Shown here piece by piece: positions 1 through 14,900 of a stretch of 64,000 nucleotides of DNA. Below the pieces are notes generated by a model that was given only the letters and a program-made list of their open reading frames with translations, did no database searches and was not told where the DNA came from. Positions within the stretch are counted from its first letter, which is position 1. Every line of letters starts with the position of its first letter. This DNA is from Mugil cephalus (Eukaryota; Chordata; Actinopteri; Mugiliformes; Mugilidae), in the NCBI RefSeq assembly GCF_022458985.1, contig NC_061781.1:5567501-5631500 (forward strand). The letters are read 5' to 3'. The translations under genes were made by a program, and so were the position numbers.

Positions 1-3000
1 CGGTGACACTGTCGGCACACTGCTCTGTAGCTGCTCGTGAATGTATCGCCACCAGATTTCACGAACAAGTGATGTCGTGTTTCACTCGTGGCTCATGGGA
101 CATACATTTATCTCCGTGCTGAGACTAATTTCACTCCATAGAACTCTACACTTCACTACACTTCAGACAAAAAGGTCTTAGGCAACGGATCGTCTGCGGT
201 GCCTCACTAGAGGGAGACAAACACCATCATAACACCTTGGCACACCCAGGAAAATGCAGGGAAAGCTTTATGGAGGTGCTATTAAGTCATATTTAAATAG
301 GACTTTGAGAATCAGTTGTATTTATTGGATGATAACCACACACTACACCTTTAAAGGCAAATCGAAAATCAGTGCACATGTTTTTGTTTAGACAAGAAGC
401 TCATGGGGAGAAAAAAGGTGTTATCCGTACAATTTACAAAACGACAATGTACATGGCAACAGTGCTCTGAAACAAAGCTGTTATTTTTCTGCTTAGAGGC
501 TGGACGACTAATAAAATGTTATCAAAACCAGCTGTCAAAAAACAAACTTTACTTTTCATAGAGTTCCATCGTGTTCCGAGTGAATAAAGAAAGCAGAATA
601 ACAAGTGTGTTTATAAATGGAAGCTGCTATTCGGAGGCTTTCTGCATTTGCCTATCAACAGGAAACTTAAGCTGCCTATGTAGTAACACAATTACAGTGC
701 CTCAGGAACACTTTGAGACAGATTATTTTGAACGTAGCCTGAAAACTTCCTCAGTCTTCTTAGCTGGTTTTCTTGTAGCTTCATTCACACATAGTACAAG
801 AATGAATGAACCTTGTTCATTTGCAACACACAGTACATGCAAATTGTTTTGGCCATGAATGCAAATAACCTGAGGTACAGGATGATTGAGGTAACCACCT
901 TGAAACAGAAACACATAAGGAGAGACACCAGTGGGTTCTCAGATCCTCCATCTTTAAACTAAGCCTTTATCTTGTACCTGTAAAGTTTTGTTTTGTGTAC
1001 AGTTGTGATGCTATGGTGTTGACACAACCTGTTAAAACTAGCTGTGTATGTTCATATAACAGACAAGGAGACCATTTGGGAAGGTACATATACATCTAAC
1101 ATGAATAAGAATGTGGGACAGGGGTGTAAAGTGGAGAAGCCAATGGCCCCTTAGCCTCCTGCTTCTGGGAAACTTTACTCAGATCACTCAGGTCAGACCG
1201 CACGCATCTTCAAACTCTGCCTTGATTTTGATCTGAGCCACACACGTGTAAGGTTTGACTGCAACTTGCGTGTCATTTGCATGGACAGAGAGACACAGAA
1301 ATAATGTATTTAGGTTGTGTCTAGGACTACACATTGCCAGGATGACACACACAGACACAGTTGGTATTAATGTTGTTTTGTAATTTGTGCAACTTTTCCA
1401 TCGTGGATCCAGCCCCGGTTTCTGTCGAATTTTAATTTCACATAGAGCCTTCTAATCCTTGTGCTGTGCTGTGTAAATAAAGAGCTCCTGAACCCTCCTT
1501 TCACCAAAACTAATCCTACATTATCCAGTTACGTACCTTTCTAGATTACAGCGCTATCATCTATAGCTAACAAATTTACAATGGCCTAAAGAGCAGATCA
1601 GGTCAAGCATAAGTCAAGCAGGTTCATGACATGCGTGACACCAAAAATATTAGGTGCTATTATGTCTTCCTTTACCCTAGGAACAGCAAACACACGTCAA
1701 AAACACAATGTCACTGTTATAAAATCTTTATTAATGTTTGCAACACTAAAGTTTGAAAAGAAAGGCCTGCAAGTTTACAAGGCACATCAAGAGGAGCACA
1801 TTTGAACACTTAAGTGTCAGGGAATCGTCAAAGGAAACGTCTTTGGTTCAACTAAAATAAAACCATATTAAACACAATATGTCCCGAAAAATGCTCTAAG
1901 TGCCAGGTGTGAGCCAGACTTTAACAACATGACAACCAAACAAATAAAAATAAAAAAAAGGCGTTATGCACTCATACATATATTTATGCTTTTATTTATT
2001 TTGATGTTAGCAGACAATGATGTCACCAAGTAACACAAGTGCACGAATAAGCAGAAAATAAGTCACACATTGAAATCTAGTAGTGTCTGATCCCTTTTCA
2101 GTTCTGTCAGTAATACAAAGAATGAAAATAACACGGCTAAGGACATTTAATAAACACAGATAACAAATAGTTTAAATTCACAAAGGTCTCATTGTTTATT
2201 GTCTTCTTAAAATTCCCACCGAGAATATTGGCTTTTTGTTATACACAAAGCACTTGGTCTGTCATACATGCCATGCTGCATTAGCCTAGACCTGCATTAA
2301 TCAAACTTTGGAAAAGTGAAACAGTGTGAGAAACCCTTTGCTTTTAATCCCACTCAAAAAGATAAAAATAAGACTATTTATGAATTATTTATTTGACCCA
2401 CAGATTCTTAATAACTGCAGTACAGAAACACAGTTGATCATGTACATTTGTTTCCTGGCTGATAATAAAAACAATAATCAGCTGAAACAGTTTAATGAGG
2501 AATATGTAACTTTAGTCTATTGTATGAATATCTGAATATTTGCAATGATGGTTGGTGTTTTCTCTCCGGCCTTTATCAGGGCTGTAAACAAACAACAAGC
2601 ATTAACCTGTACTTGTCTTTTTATATAATCACTCTTTGTCTACGAACAGCAGAATTTCAGTGCTTGAATGATGTTTAATCCTTCTTCATGCACTTATACG
2701 TGGATAACATACAAACTTGTTAAATATTCACAAAGATGTAAAGATTTCACATAAGTCACTGTAACAACATGCAAGTATATGGCAGAGAATGGTTGAACCA
2801 ATACACTTATGTTATCGGCAATTCATGGGAGTCTCCTGCAGGAGTTTCCTTATAAATGTGTGCTATTGCTTTCATTAAGAAAATAACTCCTGTGATGTCA
2901 TATTAGTCTTATTTCAGAGCAATCAAATGTGATTATTAGAAATGCAATAAAAATATTGGATTGCATAGTTTGCATACAGTGAGTACTTGAGGCACCATTA

Positions 3001-5033
3001 TTTGATTAAAAAAAATAAAACCTATTATATGCCTGTGGGGTGTAGTAAAACCGAAATACTAGTTTCCTAATCCTGCTGTGACAGCTGCTGGTATGTATAT
3101 CCCCTAAACATATTTCAGCTCCCATGCTCAGACACATTGCAGACTCTCAAAATTGAAACACCTTTCTGCCAAGATGCACATCTGCCTTAACCAAAGGCAC
3201 TTCTATCATCCTCGCCAACTACTGACGCCCTTTTTCTCACACTTCCCAGCACCCCTCTCCTCTGCACGCTCATGCCCAGGAGCCTCTGCGGGGGCAGAAC
3301 ACCTGTGGCTCCACAGAAACCTCCTCTTCTTTTTTCACTGTCTCAACAAGGAGGCCATGAGCATGAAAAATGGGCAGAGCAGGAGTCATCCGTCAAAACT
3401 GGGAATGCTGTCCTCTGCCTTTATCCACTTCTGTGACCTCTCTAGTATCTGGATTCTTGGCACCTGGTAGCACTTGGTAAATTATTTTTAGGAAGTCATG
3501 GCATGTAACTAACTGCTGGCGAAGCTCTGAGCAACAAGAGGAAGGTTGCTTTATGGTAACTTGTAGGCATGACTTCCAAACAAAAAAGTTGCTTGCAAAC
3601 AATGCGTCTGTACACCCTTTAAACTTTCTTTACGTAACTGGAACAAATTCTTTACTAAGACCAAAAAAACAAAAAAAACAAGGCATTCCTAGGAGAGAAA
3701 TGAGCCACGCCTCAAAGAGGCATGTTTTACTTTAACTCTTATCCATGCAAACACAGGAGTCCATTTTTCCAGGAGTGCAGATACTTGGACCAGCGTGTGC
3801 CAGGTAACTCCAACACTGTACTGCAGGAGTGCGTTTATGTGTGCATCGAGGCATTGGGTGACGGTGTTCCCGTAAATTTTTCAGATAGCGTCCAGGGCTT
3901 AAACATGTGAAACTGAGTAAATGTTCCACCACGTAACTTATGGATGAATGAGAAAAAAAAGAAGAAGAAGAAAAAAGCAGCTCATCAAAACCTAAGTATG
4001 ATATAGTAACAAAAAAAAAAACAAAAACAATAAATCACAGATACAACATTAGCTGTATAAGTACACACACTCAAGGCAAATTAACTGTATTATTTTATAG
4101 TGTTTAAGCTGTAAATACCTAGGAAGTAGTGTGCCTTACATAGAAAAAGTACATACACATAAAAAGTAGTAGTACTGTGACATTTAGTATCTCAGCACTA
4201 AAACTTGTAAGGTCCCTTGTGTTGTTAACATCCCTTTTGACTAAACTCTCATCTATTCTGGTTAATTGCTGGTTTCTGGCAATCATACAAAAGTGTAGCA
4301 TGCAGCTAATGTCAGATGTTATCATGATGAGGCTGGAAAAGATGAAACTGGATCCCGCTAACATACAGTTTCTCAACAGCTGGCGAGGTAAGAGTCAGCC
4401 ACTACTGAAGTCACCTGTTAGTTAAGACCAGGGCTGCTTCAGCGCAGAGAATTCAGTGAACAACCTCTAGTCCACTGAAAATGCAGGAATTCCAACTCTT
4501 GCACAACCTGGCAACACGCTGCCTCGACTGGCTGTGGGCAGCACCACTGCTGCACAGGATTTACTATTTTTCAAAAAAAGAAAAAAGAAAAAAGATCACA
4601 AAGAACAAAAGAGGCTATTCATCACTGAGGAAGAGAGGGCTGGAGGCAGACGAAACACAGGAGGAGGGAGATAGTTGTTCCAGTTCCCTGGAAATGTGCA
4701 CCTATTGGAGTGGCGGGCGTGGTTGGTGAGAGTGAGTTATGATGCATCGCTGCAATTCTGCCTTCTTTAAGCAGCCTGACTGCACGGTGTAGGAAACTGA
4801 CTTAACGGATGCTCCAATCAGAACTAGTCTGTGCTGGTGATAAACAAAGATAGTGTTGTAGGAGAGGTTCGGGGGGAAGCTGACTGTATGGTTCCAGAGG
4901 GTGTGAGTGACAAGACTGTTTATGGTGGAGGGATAATTTGCGCCTGTTAGGTGTCCAGTAATTGTATGAATCTGAAAAAAAAAAAAAAAAAATAATTGGG
5001 AAACTAGATTTTGATGCTCACAATCAAATCATA
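1..5033. other. Downstream flank and probable 3'UTR of cavin2; no coding sequence seen
   Basis: AT-rich DNA with no frame that resembles a protein. The part next to 5034 must be cavin2 3'UTR on the minus strand. I find no canonical AATAAA on that strand until 2388-2393; a TATAAA variant lies at 4094-4099, so the UTR end is unknown. An A-run is at 4975-4992. A plus-strand AATAAA at 1476-1481 could end a transcript entering from the left. Confidence 0.5.
2388..2393 (-). promoter_or_regulatory. Candidate poly(A) signal for cavin2 (AATAAA)
   Basis: First canonical AATAAA I find on the minus strand downstream of the cavin2 stop. It would give a 3'UTR of about 2.6 kb. A nearer variant signal (TATAAA at 4094-4099) is an alternative. 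Confidence 0.25.
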
Positions 5034-5906
5034 TTAAGACACTTGCTCCACAGCTGCAACTGTTGCTTGTGGAAGTTGGACATCTGCTGCTGTTTCAACA
5101 GGACTTTTGTGCTTCTCCTCTTCCTCCTCTTCGTCTTCCTCGTCTACATCCTCCCCAACATCTTCATCATGCTCGGGAACTGCCAGGCCAGCAAAACGTT
5201 CCCCATTGATCTCACACTCGATGCTCGGGGCTTTTCCGTTGATTTCCAGCTCTGCCTTCAGACTCTCAGGGGTGGAAGGGCTCAGCTCCTCGTGAACCTG
5301 ATTCACGAGGCCCTCATGGGTGTGCACCTCTGCCAGTGGAATCTCGCCATCGAGGCTCCCCAGAGGAGGGATCTCCACAATGGCTTCTTCCCCGGGTGAG
5401 GCTATGTCTTGTGTGGGCTCCTCCCCATCTCTGACCTTCTTCACATTGAAGGTCATGGGAGACACCTTGAAAGTGGAGGTCTTGGCGGTCGGGCTCTTGG
5501 GGTGGTTAGGGGTGAGGCTCTTCTTGAGTTTCTCCCGTTTCTCCGGAGGCACGATCTTGGTGGTGATCTGGTTCATCTTCTTCTCGATGCTCTGGCGTGA
5601 AAAGGCTTTCTTCAGGCTGTCGACCTTCTTCAGGCTGGAGCGCTTGAACTTGTCGGCTCTTCTCTCGAATGCGACGGACGAGGTGCCCATCGCAGCCTCA
5701 CCCTCCAGCAAGGATTCCTCTCTGAGTGTAAGCTCGTCCTCATCGGAGGACAGGCTTATGGTCTGGAGACCTTCCTCTTGGTTGATGCAATCGACTGAGC
5801 CTGTAACAGATGGATTAGGCTGCGTGGATTCCGCATCATACTGGCTTGGTTGTGGGGTCTTGAGGGAATCCTTGACAAACACGGTGGAGGGGATTTCATT
5901 GTCTTC
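5034..5906 (-). CDS. cavin2: cavin2 coding exon 2 (basic region and acidic C-terminus)
   Basis: Starts after the acceptor TGCAG (5907-5908) with EDNEIPSTVFVKD and ends in TAA at 5034-5036, giving 290 residues. It contains the SSDEDE acidic/serine patch, the basic KRSSLKKVDSLKKAF stretch, a second Lys-rich piece (EKREKLKKSLTP), the conserved FKVSPMTFNVKK motif, and a terminal acidic run rich in Glu. Basic cavin segments bind acidic phospholipids; acidic segments give the disordered linkers. Open reading runs upstream of the acceptor only briefly, so the exon boundary is well fixed. Confidence 0.95.
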   Translation of the reverse strand, partial: EDNEIPSTVFVKDSLKTPQPSQYDAESTQPNPSVTGSVDCINQEEGLQTISLSSDEDELTLREESLLEGEAAMGTSSVAFERRADKFKRSSLKKVDSLKKAFSRQSIEKKMNQITTKIVPPEKREKLKKSLTPNHPKSPTAKTSTFKVSPMTFNVKKVRDGEEPTQDIASPGEEAIVEIPPLGSLDGEIPLAEVHTHEGLVNQVHEELSPSTPESLKAELEINGKAPSIECEINGERFAGLAVPEHDEDVGEDVDEEDEEEEEEKHKSPVETAADVQLPQATVAAVEQVS

Positions 5907-8900
5907 CTGCAGGCAGAAAAAAAGACAGAAAAGAAGTGTGTTAAAAGCACGATCATTTGGATCAGTTCTGACAAATGATGAGTGCTTGAATCAGTCTTAG
6001 TTTGACCACAGTCATCAAAGAGGTATGCACATTCCCCATAAGCATGCTAATGCATGTTTTATTTCTAAGCATCCATTGTAAATCGAAGTCTGGGTTTAAT
6101 ACACTCTGGCTTGGTCAGTCTGCTGAGGACTGAAGAAACCAGTCTCTGCATGCCTCCCTGATTTTCTCTTCAAGACATCTGAGGAATTCCATCTGTTTCT
6201 TTGCAGGAGTCAAACACTTCTCTTCACTCTTCACTTTTTCTTTTATATCCCTCTCTCTGCCCTCACCCCTCCACTATGAGTTGAGAACTACAAGTTCAAT
6301 ATCTTCCAGGAGTTTCAATGTGCTTTACTTCCTCCTCTGCGTTTTAGTATCTTCCCTCTTCGTGCCCACTCATTTGTGTAAAATCATGAAATCACACCCA
6401 CGTGGACACACGTATGTGCATATCCAGTGTTCTCCTCCTCCTGGGGATTCACGAGCCCCCGCCAACCTAGGCCCCTATCCTTTCACACCCAGGAGCGAGT
6501 GGAGAGTGAAGGTGCAGCTTCAGTAGTTGACATACTCTACTGAACATCTGAAACGCTCACACACTAAGCCCCTTTCTTGACAAGTTAAAGAAATCCCCAC
6601 TGTTTTCTTGGTTCTGACTTGACACACTGCACGGCCTTGTTTTTATGTTTTACAGTGCCACTTGTATACATTAATTTGCTCATAATTAATTAAATCCGGG
6701 AAAGACTTGATTTAAGAGACTTCCACGCAGCTAATGTGTAGGACATTTCTGAACAAGTGCAGACTATAGCCCTCCACTCCTTTTTATAATTTGGAAGCAG
6801 CTGAAGTGGATTTAGTGTTTTCCTCCGAATATATGAGCGGTGCTGGGGCATGTAAAATCTGCACTTGTAATGTGCACTCACAGAAAAGTACTAGAGGCAG
6901 TCACTTTTGAGATGCTTAACCTGAAACTACGCAAGTATCAAGCACCGCGGAAGGCCTCACTCAACCTAGAACACACTCCACAACATACTGTACACATTTT
7001 ACGCTAGCTGTTTCATCCTGCACACAGTCCGCACTGAAATATGCATTTTAAAGAATGCATGGCAGCTTCTAGGATATTACAGGTGCTTAAAGCGGCAGGA
7101 TGTTTCAAGATGCTGTAGGTCTGAGTAATGCATCTTTCTCGAGGTGTCATTAACATGCTTATGAACCGGGCCTACCACATGCTTTAGAAGAGCCCTGCCT
7201 CCCGGTCATACATCACTTATCGTCATTGTTTGGAGGAGGCCAGCAGTATCATGCATGCTGTGTCAATAAAACTATTCCGTGGTACATACACTGTTCTTGA
7301 CAAGTGGAAAGCCATGCAAAACCCCCATTTTTTTCCACCTTGCAGACACCTGATATCTCTTACCTTGATCTCTGATATGCGGGGTTGATTCAAAACTCAG
7401 GTGTGTGCCAAGCATGCATGGCATCTTACCAATAATAAATCTGTCAGCGTGTTCTCAGAGACACAACCTCAACTTTAAGAACAAGGGGAAGAGTAAGAAG
7501 AATAAACGTAGAGTAGGGTCGATAAATCAACTACACAGAGCCTCTTCTTGTGTTTGCGTGTTGACAGATAGTGAGAGTGCATTTACCACCAAAAACCACT
7601 AGAGGTATGTTATTTCTCTTAAGAAACACTGGCAGTCAAGATGCACCGGAGGTTTGCAACTTGAAATTCAAAAAGACAAAGGAATCACCTTGGGGAACAG
7701 CTCTGGTTACCACTGCCTCTCATTTAGTTGAACTGTAACCCCCCCCCTTTTACTTTTGTGCTTTGTGCCTCCCTACCGTCGCACCTGACTGAGCAGTACT
7801 TGAATGCCTCATTTTGCTGCCAGTGCGACACTGCACCACACCCACATAGTCTTCACGCAGGCTCAAATCAGAAAGTCAGGAACCCTGTGGATGACGGCGT
7901 ATGTTTTAAACACATAGAGATTACTGAGAAATAAAGCCAGAAATAAAACTCGCGTCTAGGAACATGATCTTACTTCAGGCTGTAACGCTTATCGCCTTTA
8001 TTCCCCTCCCTATGTGTACATTTCAGATAGAGTCGGGCAGTTTTAATCAGAATGAAGTGCGATATAGCTTAAGGGTTAAGCACCCACCTAAATCTGACTG
8101 GCCGTGATTAGAAATCAGAGCCAATTCGGCCTCTCCTGACCCCCAGTGGAGCATTCCCTGATAATAAAGACTAATCTTTCCCTGATTGCTCGGTGGTGTT
8201 AAGGTTTCTACAGATTCAATCTTGATACCTCTGCTCAAGTCTGGGCATGTCATAGACTTTCTGATTTGGCTCAGACATGTTTGGTATAATCAGTGTGGGT
8301 AGTGAAGTGTGTGGGAGGCAGCAAATGAAACTCAGCGAGCGAATGAGAACTGAGCCCACCTATGACTAACTGTGCAGTAACATGGTTTTATTGACGCTGC
8401 TCAGAGTGGGAAACACAACGAACGCTTCACTTGTCAATATTAATTGACCTCTGCTACAATATCACATCTGTTTTTTTTTTTTTGTTTTTTTTGGACAGCC
8501 TCTAGATCAAGGTTTGTGTGATGATGAGTAATCAGAGACTACCACTTCTTAAACAAATAACACAAAGACTATGAATTAACCGTGTAGTTTTAGATTCATC
8601 TAGGTCAAAATAAATTCCTAAGCACAAAGCAACCCTTTTTGTCTTGACTACGATGCAAGAAAAAAAAAAGTCAATAGCTTGTCATCCACAAGCTGCTTTT
8701 GAGCCTAACATTTTTGCAGTTGGTACATCCTAGATTACTTCCTAGATTACAAACATGAACGGATGAAACCATGCAAAAAGGAATAACCCTTCATCCACTG
8801 GCTTCCCAAATAGTAAACCCGTGTGAAATTAGCATGACCGCAGTTTAACCCAAAACCGTATCGAGCAAGCGAGCCCAAGTAAACAAAGTTTTCCTAAATA

Positions 8901-11900
8901 CCATTTGAACCTGGTCTGTCCCATATGTGTGTGTGTGTGTGTGTGTGTGTCAGGGCCTTACATTCTGGCACTTCCCTCATGGGAACCCTGTTAATTATCA
9001 TACCCTCTAAGCAAGTGCTTATTAGCCACCGAGTGTGATACAGTATGTGTGCATTTGAGTGTCTATGCCATCGTCTGTTTGTGTGCAGTCATGTAGGACG
9101 GCGACTATTTTTTAAGTGAGCGAGATGAAAGGAAAATTCAAAGATGTCTGAAGCAACCCCCCCCAAAAAAATAAAAAATACCGACGTTAATTTAGCGTGA
9201 CAGCTGGTTTACTATACATAAAAGGGCATGCACTACAAAGATATTTTTGTACTAGCAGTTATGTAACGCAGTTCAAGATCTCATTTAACAGTTGCATGCT
9301 AGAGCTGACATGTAATTGAGAGTCCTGTAAGGTGTTACTAAGCCAGAGCTTATGTAAGTCAGCTCTCTGGAGTCTCTCGCTGTCTTCGCATGCGGAGACC
9401 AGGGAGGGGCACGGCAGACTTGCAGCTCAGTGAAAGAGCTCAGATGGTCTCCTGCTACTCAGCGAGTGTCTGTTTCTGTTTACACCACATCGGTAATGAC
9501 ACCCTATACCGTTTCTTCTTCATCTGCTCTCTATTCCTTGTTTATATATGTGTCTGGGAATACAGGCACCTGCACACATCTGCAGCGAGCACGGGACCGG
9601 CTGCCTATATCCATTCAAGGGGATGAGTCCTACTGGCTTTGGGGATCGAGACTTTTTAGCCAGTACCAGCATGAGGTTGGGATTATGGGTTGAAATGCTT
9701 TGACATGTACCATGGACTGCACAGAAATCTTTTAGGAGACGTTCACTGTCCCCTCGGGAGGATTTCTAACAACTTAAATCCCTTGACCTTTCATGTAGTC
9801 CCATAAATACCTGCTATACCTGAGGACATTCAGCTCTAGTTTGTGTTAAGCAGAGGTAAGGAAATCTTAGGGTGCTGAGGTGAACACACTGAACACCAGA
9901 TCTCCCAAACAATATTAACGTGTGCCTCACAGTTCGGCCTCTTCGTCTTATTTCTGGATGGAAAGTTCCAGAAAAGCTTGAAACACCTGCAACAGATCTA
10001 CACCGTAGTGAGTGGACTGCACGTGCACCAGTGTGTCGGCACTGTCTCGCAATCAAGCCGCTGCAGTGGAAGTCGGCGGCTCGTCAGTTGCCTTGAGTTC
10101 CTCCGTGTACTTCATTGGAACTGATCAGCTCGTGTTGTAGCTAATAAAAGCTGAACAATACTGCGCACAAAAGACAGAAGACATGTGAGTAGATGGTGTG
10201 TGGGAGGCAGAAGGAGGGAGGATTTTCAGCGCTTGTTTGGCTGCAGGGAGAGTTGAACGAGGAAATGAGTTTAGGACCAGCTGTTGCGGTACAAGTATAT
10301 GTGCATTACTTCCTAATTCAGTTTGCGGGTCAGTACAGTTCAGAAAATGATAACAGAGTCAGAGGAGTTGGTACTCCCTGATTCTACTCGTCCATCTGTA
10401 TGTGTGACGCATGTAGCTATCTTCTCAAACAGTAAGATCCAGATGACACCGCCTCTCCAAGTTAATCACTGCCATCCCACATAATAGCTTCAGTTGCCAC
10501 TTCAGATCCATAAAGTCACATATTAACCCACATCGACCAGTTTTCGACATAGCTGACTATGTGCCATAATGTGCATGTGTATATTTCAAACCCAGGCTTA
10601 TTAAACCTGCCATGCGAGGTTGTTACAAGTGTGTTGGCACAGTCAGGTGCCTCCGGGGGACGGCACCAGTGAGAGGGTAAACCATTGTGACCACAAAGAC
10701 ATAGCAGAGCACAAACGCTTATATTTGATATTGAGATAGAAAGACAGGTAATTTAGTTTAAAAAAGCAAACAAACAGGGACAGAAGAGAGACTGGAGAGC
10801 GACTGACAACTGCTTCCAGAAAGTTATGTATGTGTCTTTCCTTCCTTCCTGTCCCTACACTACAGCCCTTCAGTGGACAATGGCAGTGCCCTTACTAAAT
10901 GAAGCGCAACCACATTTGCTTCCATCTGCATATGTTTTGATTGCAGCACATCCCTCCCATTACGACCCAGGGGCGCTGCTTTACATTTCACCCCTATCAG
11001 GCTTGTTATGTAACAATCACGTCCCCTCCACCTTCATCCCAGTGTGCATGAGGGGCCATCTGTGGACACAGGAAGGAAGGAAGGATGGACGAAAGGAAGG
11101 AAAGGAAATGGAATTCTGCTCTTTATCACGGGACTGTGTTATCGAAAAAAAAAAAAAAACACAAAAAAAAACACACACGATAAACTCTCAATGTACCGCA
11201 CTAATAAAAGTAGAAACAAACACTTAACCCTATACAACTCATTTTAAGCTCATAGCCGACCACACCATTGCACTGCGAGACATAATAATTGTAAGTATCA
11301 GAAATATCTCATCAGTAGCTTCAATTGTGCATCACACTTTTTTGGCTCCACACCTATAAAGCTCTGCAGAACAATATAGGGCATTCAGTCGCATTCGCGC
11401 CACTCCCACATCTGACACGGCATGTTTACTGGCCTTGCGAGCTTGTGTAATCGCACAACACAATCACCAATTCAGGCGTGATGTCACGCTGACGTGCTGG
11501 TAGAACGGAGTTTGTGGTGGTCTAGAGAGGCTACCATTATTCCTGCTGGCATGAACGATGATCCTGGACTGAGGTCGAGCGAGGAAGCCTGTCGGCGCAA
11601 CCCGTCATTTACAGGACAGCAGCCTGCACACGCTGGATCACATTCTGTAACATCCAGTTCTCTTTATTAACTCCACATATGGTATGGGACTCATTATAAT
11701 ATCCCCCCGGGTGACTGACTGGACCTGTGAGGGCCTGTGTCACCACATCACGTCACTAAGCCTCACGGCTACCATAACACCGCCCATCCATGATGAATGA
11801 TGCAAAGCGCTAATAGAATCTCTTCAGCAGTGTCACCGCAACATTCCTGCACATTCACAGCTCTAGCTTCTCCACTTCTGACTATGTAAACCCCCTTCAA

Positions 11901-14900
11901 GTGTTTTCTTCAAATCTCCATAGATCCCTCTTCACGCAGTGCTTCAGAACAATCCCATGCATGCGTATCAGAACCATTGTGCGATAAAGGCCGAGCAGAG
12001 ATACCGCCAACATTTTTCTGATAAGGCTCCCAACAATTGTCCCAATGTTTACGTAGGTCGAGGGGCATGAGCGTCCACAGTGGAACCAGGAAGTCATCAT
12101 CTTATCGCAAGACATGTTGTGTTCTCATGTTTTATTTCAGAGAAAGAAGAATGGCCAGAACCAAAATGCCAATTGTTGTCTGTCTTCCTGCCATGACCAT
12201 AGAGGCCTTGGTAAAGATGGGTTTGAGAACAAGCAAACACATGGATGGAGTCCAAGGGCAAAAATAAAGGAGGTGATAGTTGAAAGACTATCTTTGGTTT
12301 CATTTTGTTTCTCCGATTCCGTAAAAGGACAAACCTCCCAGTGCTCCCCATTTCTTTAGTTATTCAAATTACTCTTTGCCAACTCTCTGATAAGTCCCCA
12401 CCTGCATCTAGATCTGCATCTGAAAGAAAGTGAAGAGGGCACAACAAGAGCTAGAAACTATGAGAAAAAAAAAAGAGTGTAAGTGAGCAACTATTAACAT
12501 CTGTGGTAAAATGAAAAACATGCAAAATATGCGTTCTTGGCACATCCAAAACAAAGAGGTGCACCGCATCATGGGATATGCGGGGAGGCGACACACGGCT
12601 TTATTGTATTGCGTCGATTCCATTCAAGAAACTTGGCAACATGGCAAGGACAAATGATACGAAACAACAACACGGTTCAAACTTGAACAGATAGCATGCC
12701 CAATCACACAGTATCTAGGCCGATGCTCAGTCAGACTCCTACACTCTATGAAGTCTTTTCTGTGTTACTAGAGCTGTTAAAACTGGTATTTTACCGCAGG
12801 AATCTGCAGTTGCAAACTTGCCTCAGAGAGCAGTTGAGCAGACTTGTCAAACCTGAATGCGACACCTGGCAGAAGAGCAGCAAGCACTTCAGGTGATACT
12901 GCTTCGTCCACATGCATAGACTAGAGCGCTCAAATACAGTTTGCACATGTCAGTATAATCTCTTCTCCAAACTCATTATAATGTGACGAGTGGACAAAGC
13001 AGGATATCTCTACATATATGTACTTTTTTCGTGTCGCTCATAATTTTCTCTTTCTATCAGTTATATTTAACTTTCTTCTGTCTGAAAAGCCAGAGAACTA
13101 TATGAGGAATTAACCCCAAAGGGAAATAAGAACACTAACAAACCTAAAATCCGTGATGTAAACAAAACTTCATTGTCCATTTAGAGAACACCCTTAGAGG
13201 GTTTGCAGTTGTTTCAGAGAGACCAGTTTTACTCTGTTGAGGTTTGCACCAGAGCCACACTAAAGCTAAAAATAGTTCCAAACTCAACGTGGAGGACAGA
13301 ATGCATTCAAGTCACTTCTTGTGTAGTGGTAGCTACGCACATGACACTCCTCTAACTTCAGCGTAAAATGCGTTGTCTTAATGGTATTGATATTAAGGTG
13401 TTAAACGGCCTTTGCGTCAACATAACACAGCTTTATGCAGGATACATTTGGACTTGTCGGTAAAAAGGAAAAGTGCAGGTGTGACAGTAATTCATTCAGT
13501 CAACAACTAACGCTGCCAGCAACCAAGGCTAAAATTATGTGATGCAATCACATCAACTGTTTGTCTTTAGGTGCATCTACACAACTCCAATTCCTCCACA
13601 CAACCATGTTGCATTAAACAATGATGGAAAGTGCACATTGCTTTACAAATTCTACAAAGTCTATGGCTTAAAGTTACTCACTGAGCATCAGTTAGTCATA
13701 AAGTTTAAGTTTTTTTCCCAAATGATGCACTTCAGTAGAAAATTGCACTGTAAATTTGGAAGCAACAAATGTAATGGACATATATAAATATAGGCCTATA
13801 TATATAAAAAAAGAATAAGAACTACACTCATTGTACACCTTGCTAACACAGGTTTGGATTAATAAAGGTGCTAGGAACGTTCCTTAAGAGCCTTTGGTCC
13901 ATGTTGACTGGATAGCATCGCACAGTTGCTGCAGATTCGTCGCTGCACATCTATGATGCAAATCCCTCGTTCCACCGCATCAAGGTGCTGGACTGAGATA
14001 AGGGAACTGTTGAGGCCATTTGAATACAGTGGACTCATTATCGTGATCCAGTTTGGGAGTAGCTACTAGAAGATGGGTACACTGTGGGACATGGTCAGCA
14101 ACAATACTCAGTTAAGATGCTGCATTTAATATCAACTGTTAATATAAGGCAGAATGAAACTATGCTTTCAAGTTGGTTGTGCCACACTCCGAACCTACCA
14201 TGCAAATCTTTCAGTTCAGGTCAAATCTTTTACTTTTTTAAAAGACTCCTCAGACCAGGCCAATTTTTTTCCAGCCTTATATCATCCAGTTTTTATGAGC
14301 CCTGGCCTACTGTGGTCTCAGTTCCCTGTTCTCGGCTGAAGAGTGCAAGTAGTAGTTATTAGAGTTACTATTGCCTTGCTATCCACTCCAACCGGTCAGG
14401 CCACTCTGCTCTGACCTCTGGAATCAACAGGGCATTTTCACCTAGAGAAGTGCAGCAACGGAACTCGGACGATGGTTGTGAATGAAAATCCCAGCAGATC
14501 AGCAGCTTTTTCAAATGCTCCACCAACAGCCAATTAAATCACCTCTTTTCACTGTTCTGAGGCTCGGTTTCAAGTTCAGTAGTTGAGTAGTTGAACAGGA
14601 CTTATGACTAATATGGCCAGTGAGCGTATATCCCACGGACTCTGAAAACACTTTTCAAACACTTGAACAACTACTTATTCACATATTTATTCAGAAATGA
14701 TAAGATCAAGTGTTTGTATAGTTTCTAGGCAATAATATGAATAGCAATCACAGTCTCTTGCACCTCTTAAAGTTGTTACATTGGGACATTTTTGTGTTGA
14801 CGGGTAATTTTCTGATTATTGGCACCGTATTGGCTCATTCGTGTCCATGTAAATGTGGCGAATAAGATCTGCTTGCAGTTCCTGGAATACAAGTTTCTCA

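Noticed and set aside
5320..6000. 226-codon plus-strand frame
   Set aside because: Antisense shadow of cavin2 exon 2; no protein resemblance.
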